Source: Spodoptera frugiperda
Lineage: Eukaryota; Arthropoda; Insecta; Lepidoptera; Noctuidae
Length of the DNA: 64,000 nt
Direction of reading: 5' to 3'
Assembly (NCBI RefSeq): GCF_023101765.2
Contig: NC_064231.1
Location: forward strand, 4,230,501-4,294,500
Every line of letters starts with the position of its first letter. Within the stretch, counting starts at the first letter, position 1. The position numbers and the translations under genes were made by a program. This document shows positions 56,536-64,000 of the stretch, piece by piece. The notes under the pieces are model-generated. The model searched no databases. It was not told where the DNA came from and saw only the letters and a program-made list of their open reading frames with translations.

Positions 56536-56724
56536 AAATCTATTATAAAAAAATGAGATTAACCATACCCTGATGTAGCAAATCTTTGTTTGCAAAGATC
56601 TACGTCTTGATTTGCTATTGTGACGACAGAAGTCGCACATAGACTATCGACGAGCAAATCAACGGATGACGTCATAAATATCCTGCATCGCACGTAATAT
56701 GAAGTTTACATGCGAATTAACACG
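56536..56724. other. spacer with a CRE-type palindrome
   Basis: Exact TGACGTCA at 56667-56674. GCAAATCTTTGTTTGCAAAGATCTACG at 56578 contains the inverted pair ATCTTTG/CAAAGAT, a short hairpin. Confidence 0.45.
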
Positions 56725-56838
56725 GATAGAAAATCCCAATGAACAACAGTTGGGCAGAAAGCCCGCCAGACACGATCACCTCGCCTGGTTGGAGGATCCT
56801 CCTTTTCTTAGAAAACTTTACTCGCTGGTCCCTAAACT
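56725..56838 (+). repeat. dispersed repeat Z, copy 2
   Basis: GATAGAAAATCCCAATGAAC, AACAGTTGGGCAGAAAGCCC, GATCACCTCGCCTGGTTGGA, GGATCCTCCTTTTCTTAGAA. Collinear with the reverse complement of 22019-22126. The 99-codon frame at 56739-57038 starts inside it and is not supported. Confidence 0.7.
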
Positions 56839-57640
56839 ATAATATTCATACTCAATTTTTAAAACGACTTTATTTACACCAAACACTGCATTTACCACGA
56901 CATAAACACCGTTGTTCTAACAAAATTGTTACAAGCAAAGTCAAGGTAACAAAATTAAAAATAACTCAGTCCTCTAAATACCTTCATAACACATGTGCAA
57001 CAACGAAACATTATTCAACCTCCTTTACAACAAGCTAATTGAAATACCTCCTCCAAATTTTTCGCACTCCGGCTCCCAGGAGAGAGGCTAAATCTAGTAA
57101 ATTAGTTTCATTATCACTATGTCCCAGGTGCTTCAGAGAGCTTGTTTTTGGTGCGACCTCTCCCCTCCGTACTCCCATCCGTCTTAACCAGCTTTATTAA
57201 GTTGAACTCTTTAGCTGCAGTAGTTTTAACTTAGTCTACTGGGTACGATTACTTACCTTTCTCTTCTAAAGAATTGAATAGTCCGCTTTTTTGCTCTTTG
57301 TATTGTTAAATGGGAGTTTAAATAAAAGATAGTGGATATCGCTTGGGACCGTTTGTGTTTTCGTTGAGATAAATTCCCTTCGAGTTTTGCTTCTATTCAT
57401 TCTTGGACTTGATGTTGTTTCGAGTTCTTTGTTGTCTGTTTGCTATAATTATCACGTAGAACTTTAAATCTTACGTTTGACAGTGCAGTTTTTGGTGATT
57501 GTTACTTATCTTCAGACTAATATTGTTTACTTTGATAGCACAATTAGGTATAAAGCTTGATTAGGTAAGATATCAAGAAGATATATAGAATCAGGCGTTA
57601 CTTTGCGGAAATTCATTGCGTTACATTGCGAGCTGCGGGA
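56839..57640. other. non-coding stretch, nothing recognised
   Basis: No coding signal. The part from about 57520 may belong to the element that carries the hammerhead-like motif. Confidence 0.4.
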
Positions 57641-57651
57641 GCCACCGAGTC

Positions 57652-57704
57652 GATAACTCCTGAAGATGTTCCGTGCAGGAGCGAAACATATATGTCGAGT
57701 GATT
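57652..57704 (+). ncRNA. hammerhead-ribozyme-like motif, possibly from a Penelope-like element
   Basis: The parts of a type I hammerhead appear in order. Stem I 5' strand ACTC is 57656-57659. Core CTGAAGA (57660-57666) fits CUGANGA. Stem II is GTTCC (57668-57672) with GGAGC (57678-57682), loop GTGCA. Core GAAA is 57683-57686. A very short palindromic stem III, ACATATATGT, spans 57686-57695. GTC is 57694-57696 with predicted cleavage after C57696. Stem I 3' strand GAGT is 57697-57700. One deviation: an extra T (57667) between the core and stem II. Short stem III is typical of hammerheads in Penelope-like retroelements, which work as dimers. Not tested for activity. Confidence 0.5.
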
Positions 57705-57710
57705 TGTTGC

Positions 57711-58844
57711 GTGTCGTGTATGTGTTTTTGTATTGCACCTCTGTTGCATGAGCATTCAATTGCTGGCGGGAAGGTGGTGCTACACACCGCATGCTGAAAA
57801 TACAATATACAAGTGGAATAAAAACTAAAAATGTATTGTTAGTAGACTAAGAAGAATTTCTGATAAGTTCCTTGGAAACCTTTCTCCGTGTCTTTTATTT
57901 CGTACACAAATATTTCTTCCAACTGACATTCTCCGTTACCGAATTAACGCATTTAAGATTGTTATCGAGTAAGATTGAAAGTCAGCGCTCGCCAGGTAAT
58001 TAACGAGAGATCAGCAACAGGACAATACACTTAAACAGTCACTCGAAACCTTTTCCGAAAATACATTACACGATAAAAACCTGATTAAAACCTTAATTAT
58101 TTCGTCAACATAATTAATCTTGAGCTGTTGTGCGATGCCCGTGTTTTAATTAAATGACAATAACAGGGTATATTTAAAATTAATTTGGTCGGCAACCCTG
58201 CATTATCGCAAGGCGAGGTGAGAGGACGAATTTATCAACGAACACTTCAATGCTCTCGTGTAAAATTAAATGACATTTTGCGGCTGGTGCAAGCTGAGCG
58301 ATGTTAGCTAAACGTACGTGTAACATGGCTGATTTTATTGTTAGTTATGTTCTTCTAGCTAATATTAGGTTTATAAATTGTAGATAATATTTATAAATCG
58401 ATTGATAAATTCTGAAGACTAGATATGGAAACAGATTTAACTAAACTCAAAATATAGCTGTAAATAGGTTATCCAGACTCTAAGGTAACTTGAAACATGT
58501 TTTTATAACTTTCTAGTTTTCTAGATTTTCAAAAGAGAAGTTGCAGTAGCTTATGTGTGGTATCGCTTTTAGCTTGCACCACCAGCAAATAGCTGGTACA
58601 AACAAAATTAAATGCAGCGTTGAAATTCGACAATGCTCTCCTAATTAGATGTCATCATTTACTGGAAACGACGCGACTCACCTCTTATGATTTTTACCTG
58701 AACTAAAGGGATTTTGTTTTGGACAATTTGAGCGGTGTTATGGCGGCCACTAGATTTTGATGTTTTGCTGTAAAGTTTAATGTTTTTTTTAATTTTTTGG
58801 TGGGGAAAGCATGTTCATTAGCTACGTTGCCAATGCAAGTAGGA
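57711..58844. other. non-coding stretch, nothing recognised
   Basis: The first 90 bp may still be part of the element around the hammerhead-like motif. Otherwise no coding signal or recognised repeat. Confidence 0.4.
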
Positions 58845-58995
58845 GCTAAACTGCAGCTGCAGACCACTTAACGGCCTACGGGAACGGGGCTCCATTTAGA
58901 AGCAGGAGTAGGAACAGGTTATTTTTAGTAAGTAAGAGTCCAACACTTCCTCTCGACTTACACACTACGGGGAAAGACGTTGCTCCTTAAAAAAA
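58845..58995 (+). repeat. family A SINE-like repeat
   Basis: AAACTGCAGCTGCAGACCAC, TTAACGGCCTACGGGAACGG (divergent), GCAGGAGTAGGAACAGGTTA, TTTTTAGTAAGTAAGAGTCC, AACACTTCCTCTCGACTTAC and an A-rich tail. Confidence 0.8.
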
Positions 58996-59124
58996 GTGTG
59001 AGTCAAAATAATCAAAGAGTTTACACTTAACTAGAATTTTAAAATAGACTAATTCAATAATCTTTAGTCAGAATAGAAACAAACCTAATTTCATGTGACG
59101 AAAAGTGCCGCTACCGATAATTCA

Positions 59125-59215
59125 TCCGGCCCCGGTTTGAAAAGCAAGAGTAGGATGATTTTTATTCAGTAAGAGTTTGACACTCCCTCTCGTCTCGCCC
59201 AAGGCGGGAGCAAAA
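59125..59215 (+). repeat. family A SINE-like repeat, partial
   Basis: CATCCGGCCCCGGTTTGAAA, AGCAAGAGTAGGATGATTTT, TATTCAGTAAGAGTTTGACA, CTCCCTCTCGTCTCGCCCAA. It lies only 130 bp from the previous copy and in the same orientation. Confidence 0.8.
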
Positions 59216-60379
59216 ATCAACGATAATTTATGAGTCTGACAAAACTAAACAAAATGTTAGCCAGGTACTATAGGGGCTAAATAAACATTATCTATAATTT
59301 TCCTGAAAGACTAGACACACAAGAGCGTATTGAAAAATAAAAACTATAATAACAACAACAAAGCGACCGTTCCTGAATGTTTCAGGCTAGTATTGGAACG
59401 TGTTTTTTTCAGTTTTCAGGAGCTTTGTGTCCATGTACACTAATGCTGGACAAATACTCGGTTTCAGCATTTTTTCATGATAACTGTACTGAAAGTACTG
59501 AAACGTTTCAATTTTCATTAAAATGGCCGCCGTTTGTGTTTGAAGTTCGTTTTAGTTTTTATTGAATTTTGTGTTTATTGTATTGTTTTGTTTTGTTGGC
59601 TATTATTTTTTTTAGGATATAAATGTTAGGTGTTTTGGTATAGAGGTCAGGAAAGTGACTGGAAAGTGGAAAGGTCACGTGTTAGTTTTTTTTGGGGATT
59701 AAGTAGGTATTATTTTTTGATATAAAAATAGATATTTATTTTATTTTTGTTATCTGAACAAAAAACAGAAAATACGGATTTGACAAAGGACAAAATATTG
59801 GTGTGAGGTTATATTTTAACAAGGAGAACAAAATAGCAAATTTAAGATATTGCCTTACGTATCAGAGAGTTGAAAAATAATAAAGCTAATGGAGTTAGTT
59901 AATCGTATTATATAATAATTAACAGGTTTTTGAACAAGTCATGATACTAAAATCTTTCAAGTATTTTAACAAAGAACTTCTATCCTTTATTTAAACAATT
60001 AAAAATAAATTTGTCTCTACGCTGCAATTCTTTGCATTCAACAGACGTATTCCACTGAGTCCCCAGTCTCTACGTTCAACAAAAGTCTCTACTTTGTCAG
60101 TGTCGTTTGCTCTACATCTCATTTACCGTCTCTACAATTATAGAGACACCAGCTTGCTGTTTAATATGCAAATTAAAATTATAGCGCTTATGATGTTGGA
60201 ATTTTTCATAGTAGATCCTTTTTTTTAAAGTAGCGTTATAAGGGAATTAAAGGCAAATAGTTCTTAAGAGGTTTTGTGTTGAGAAGTTGGTTAATAAGCT
60301 TAGAGGGCATATCTTTTAAACATAGTTTAATTACATGAATACTTTTGGACTAGAATACTGGACGCTTCCAATCAACCAA
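59216..60379. other. non-coding stretch with a short-word cluster
   Basis: GTCTCTAC occurs four times on one strand at 60013, 60066, 60085 and 60128, the last followed by its near inverse TAGAGAC at 60141. The open frame at 59377-59565 has no family resemblance. Confidence 0.4.
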
Positions 60380-60510
60380 TTCTTCTACCGCCTTGAGCTT
60401 GGCGAGAATGAGTGTCAGACTCTTACTGACTAAAAACCTTCCCGTTCCTACTCCTGCTTTTCGAGCCAGAGCCTCGGTAACCCGCTAGGTAGTCCGCAGG
60501 TTCAGATACT
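60380..60510 (-). repeat. family A SINE-like repeat, minus strand
   Basis: TTCTACCGCCTTGAGCTTGG, GAGTGTCAGACTCTTACTGA, CTAAAAACCTTCCCGTTCCT, ACTCCTGCTTTTCGAGCCAG, AGCCTCGGTAACCCGCTAGG and TAGTCCGCAGGTTCAGAT. Close to full body. Confidence 0.85.
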
Positions 60511-62639
60511 GGGGGAGGCTTGTGTTTAACATTGGACATCTTGTCGCTAAATTTTAACTTGACTCATAGACATCTATAAATTCTTATAATTTTAAGAAGA
60601 ACCAAAGAACCTATTGCGATTCCTGTCGACGTCATAACTATTAGTCAACCGTTGAAAACTGAAAAACTGTATTCTTTTAGCTAATAATGGCTTTGAAGAT
60701 TAGACCGAGAATTATAACGTTAATCTTATTGAAATCCCAACTTATGAACCAATAAACATACATTTTTTAATAAACTAACACAAAATTACATTAAGGCAGC
60801 TGTATATCCGTCTTGTGGGGCACGTCTCGTAAACTGTAACGTATGTACATTGCTGAGCAAGGTTTAGTTTACCCGTACATTACTCGGAGGCTTGCCTTAA
60901 GCCGCACTCATAAAGCCAAATTAGGCGTGTCTTGGTGACATACAGTCCGCTGGGATTGTGAGCTTGTTGGGTGAGTGAATTTTGTTAGGAAATCGTTTCA
61001 ATTGTATATGCGCATTAAGGTAAGTTAATAACACCGAAATTTTGAAAGGATGATTGACGTAAAACGTTATTAATGAGTTGTTAAAAAGTCAAATATTATT
61101 ATGGTTAGTGTTCGGGGTTGGGGTGAGTTCAAAGTAAACTCAAGGATGTAGAATGCAAAGATATATTTCAATACTAATGGGATAGAGAACTACTAAAGCT
61201 AATGAGATGGATGAGATGAGATTGAGTAACGCCCGTATTCGCTACTGTACTGAGTGGTTTTACCTAAGTAATGAGCAATATATTCATAACAAATTGCGGT
61301 GTGTCGTAATTACGGTGACTGCATTGTACTCAGCATATTACGAGTATTTGTTCGGTGATTGACCCGAACAGTTAGTAAAACATGAATGGTAATAAATTGA
61401 AGGATCTGTTTCAGCTAAAGTCATTTTAAATTAAGAGATGTTTGTTTCAGTTTAGTATGTTTTCATTATATTTTCAGACCGAAAATGTACAATTTGAAAC
61501 TTAAAACTATTTTTTTCAACAAAGAAGTTTAAAAATATTGCTCTTCACTCTACATGACCGTAAGTCGCGCTCCTAAGTCTTCCTGAAACGCATAACAAAG
61601 CCGTTGCGTTTTCTCACAAACAACGCCATTGCAAAATGATCCTTACACAACAAACAGAAGGTCCAATTGAAATTTTTGTTATATACCTAATTATATTTGT
61701 TCATTGTACCTGTGCACGTATTTTGCTCAAGTTTTAATGTTGTTGGGATTATTTCTTCGCTACGTGATCGCCAAGCAAGGGTTCTCATTACATATTACGC
61801 TGGTTCTATGGCTCGACTAATATCGTGGGACACTGAGACTTCATTACGTAATACTAGAAGTATTGCTCTATTTTCGTGTTTGTTTCTTTCTAGGTAAGTC
61901 AAGTAACTTTGTGAATATAGCTTGTTGTAGTTGTACGATTAGGATACGAAAATTATGGCTTCTCTGATGATAAGTGGCCTCAGAACAAGAGGAGTTGTAA
62001 AACGTTGCCAGCTTTTTAGTGCATGAAATGGGCCTTCGGTAATCACATGGTGAATTCATTTAATAAGGTCAAATCTACTTTATTCTTGCAATCTGTTAAC
62101 ATCTATAAACAAATATCTGCATTTGAGCCTCATCTAAATAAATTGTTTGTAGCAACTTAAACCAAGAATATATTTTTTTTATTCATCAAGATACTCTTAT
62201 AACATAATCCACATTTACTCAATTTCCATAAAAGAAAACATTCTAAAAAAAATCCAATACTTATCCTTTTTTATCGCACATTTTATGGATTCATCCATAT
62301 TGTATAGCTAAGAAGTCTGTTTTCGGTGGAAGCATGCGAAAATCTACCGACTTCATCAAACGTTTATTAAGCCGAATTAGAGGATTAGGGAACGTACACA
62401 ATGTTCACAAAGACATTCTTGTTGCTCTTTATAATATTTCGTACGAGATTTGTATTCTTGACTCCGTGGTTTATCAGCTTTTGTGTGGATGCTTTGTTAT
62501 GTGGAATGTGTATTAAGTCAAAAGCAGATTGGAGTTTTTGGTGGTAAAATCTTCGAAAAGTGACATATTTTTTTTTCATTCTACAGTGATAATCACGTTT
62601 TTTGTGTCTAGATGTCACTGCTTCAAGCATTAGAAGAAC
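60511..62639. other. long non-coding stretch
   Basis: Frames at 61697-61897, 61868-62059, 62334-62516 and 62385-62630 overlap on opposite strands and have no family resemblance. No repeat is recognised. Confidence 0.4.
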
Positions 62640-62872
62640 CTTGTCGGACGGCGAGAAACGATAGCTCGCCGCCCGACCACAACCAGACCCATACCATCAC
62701 ACCACAGTAGGGCTTGATCTGGAGCAGCGGACTATCTAGTGGGCTTACCAGTAGGCTGACGTCTCTAAAAGTAGGAGTAGGACTACGGGGTGGCTTACTT
62801 TAGTCAGTAAGAGTCTGATACTCGCCCAAGGCGGAAGAACATAATGGATAATTTTCTACCCTTAAAAAACCA
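62640..62872 (+). repeat. family A SINE-like repeat, longest copy, with head hairpin
   Basis: Begins with a hairpin: GTCGGACGGCGAG (62643-62655), a 9-base loop, CTCGCCGCCCGAC (62665-62677), 12 pairs and one mismatch. Then CAACCAGACCCATACCATCA, CACCACAGTAGGGCTTGATC, TGGAGCAGCGGACTATCTAG, GTCAGTAAGAGTCTGATACT, CGCCCAAGGCGGAAGAACAT and an A-rich tail. The 30005 copy shares the CATCACACCAC head, so the family probably extends this far 5'. I see no clear tRNA boxes in it. Confidence 0.8.
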
Positions 62873-64000
62873 TTACAAGAATAACCTTATAATATTGACC
62901 AATTAAAAAAAAAACAGTAAATCAAATAGATCATGTCTAAAGAACCTCGTGTAACACATTTCTCACGACTTCAACAAGCAACATCCAATTTGTCGAAATG
63001 CAAATAAAAACATGAGTCCTGTGTACCAAGCCTAATCCAAATTAAAGGCAGAGGGCATCCGCCCTTTCCGATTCCACCGTCACTGGGCGGAACTCATTTA
63101 CCTAAAATTGCTCCCAATTTATTAGGATTCCCAGAATAATTCCATCTCGGTCGTGGACAAATTCGTAAACGCTATTTTGTTTGGCCAGACAAGAAATATT
63201 TTGAGCACTTTGTCTTTGGACGCCGACCGGAATTACAATTGGTTAATGAAGAGTTCGCAGGCGCCACGTCGTTGTGGTTTTTTGAATTGTGTGTCTGGAG
63301 ATTGTTATATTGTTTCTTTGGTTGATACGCAATTTTAATTTGCAACAGCTTTAAAAATATTAATAAGGTTATTTAAAACTGTATTCATAAAAGGTTAACA
63401 TAATATAGCGTCCACTATACCGACAGGCATTTCCTTGTAAGTAGAAATATTTTAGCTCTAGTACGTCTACGTACGCTATGAACTCGCTACGAATATAACT
63501 ACGTCACTCATATATTTTTTAAGACAAGAAGTATGGCAGTTAAGCTATTATTCTAAGCAACCAATTTATAGGCATTTTTGAACCACCAACATAGACCTAT
63601 AAGTATGCATGAATCTTGATGTGATTGAATCTAAGTGTAAGCTCCCATATTAAAAGAAGAGGAAGCAAGAAACTCCAGTACAGATCAAAACATACAATGC
63701 AGTATCGAAAGAAGACAGAAGACTATAACTTTATGTAAAACACAGTTAAACTAAGAAACGACTAGAATAGACAAAATAAGATTACCTAAGTCAGAACAGT
63801 CACGTTTGTGTAGTACATGGTGTAAGCTTCAAGTTAGCATTAAGTATATAAACTTAGGTACAACTTAGTATACAAGTTTGTAATGCTACACGTAGTTAAA
63901 CTTGTTGCTGTTAATATTATCGCGTGTAAGACTTGGATACTTGGAACAGGTGTACTGGGAAGATTAGCGTAATATCTAGTCTACTACTGTTCTAAGTTTG
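62873..64000. other. non-coding stretch to the window end, nothing recognised
   Basis: The 61-codon frame at 63153-63338 has no family resemblance. No recognised repeat or RNA gene. Confidence 0.4.

Noticed and set aside
1..64000. CRISPR arrays, operons, phage or bacterial features
   Set aside because: No regularly spaced identical repeats with unique spacers and no dense prokaryotic coding. The window is clearly animal DNA. The only regular array is the heptamer minisatellite at 56097-56535.

Overview
The window is AT-rich eukaryotic DNA and looks like an insect genome, most likely a moth (Lepidoptera, probably a noctuid). There are no operons or dense genes. Several interspersed families look familiar to me from lepidopteran genomes: a SINE-like family (family A) with at least ten copies here, tRNA-derived SINEs, RTE-like and Jockey-like LINE 3' ends, MITEs and a hAT transposon. 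Family names and the organism come from memory and pattern recognition, not from a search.

Only one locus looks like an intact host gene. It is a two-exon gene at 29580-30660 (+) for a 211-residue secreted protein of unknown function. It has a signal peptide, GT-AG splice sites in phase, an upstream TATA box, a seven-codon upstream ORF, a poly(A) signal, and a family A SINE in its intron.

The main mobile element is a degenerate hAT transposon at 9991-12235. It has matching terminal inverted repeats and a perfect 8-bp target duplication, and it sits inside the tail of a minus-strand family A SINE. Its coding region is a mosaic: a P-element/THAP9-like transposase piece (about 10296-10713) joined directly, in the same orientation, to the C-terminal half of a hAT (ZBED-type) transposase (about 10714-11500). 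Both parts are broken by frameshifts.

Layout: 1-9960 is intergenic or intronic DNA with SINE, LINE and MITE remnants. 9960-12380 is the nested hAT-in-SINE structure. 12963-13245 is a short coding-like fragment running into a SINE. 13246-29480 is repeat-dotted non-coding DNA. 29497-30714 is the secreted-protein gene. 30715-55400 is again repeats in unique DNA. 55401-57710 is a dense block with a tRNA-derived SINE, a 439-bp heptamer minisatellite, a dispersed repeat and a hammerhead-ribozyme-like motif. 57711-64000 holds more family A SINEs and otherwise nothing recognised.

Other signals include an unusual number of exact TGACGTCA palindromes, several perfect hairpins, and a minisatellite whose unit forms a DR1 array of nuclear-receptor half-sites. 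Long stretches with no gene may be introns or intergenic space of genes outside the window; I cannot tell which.
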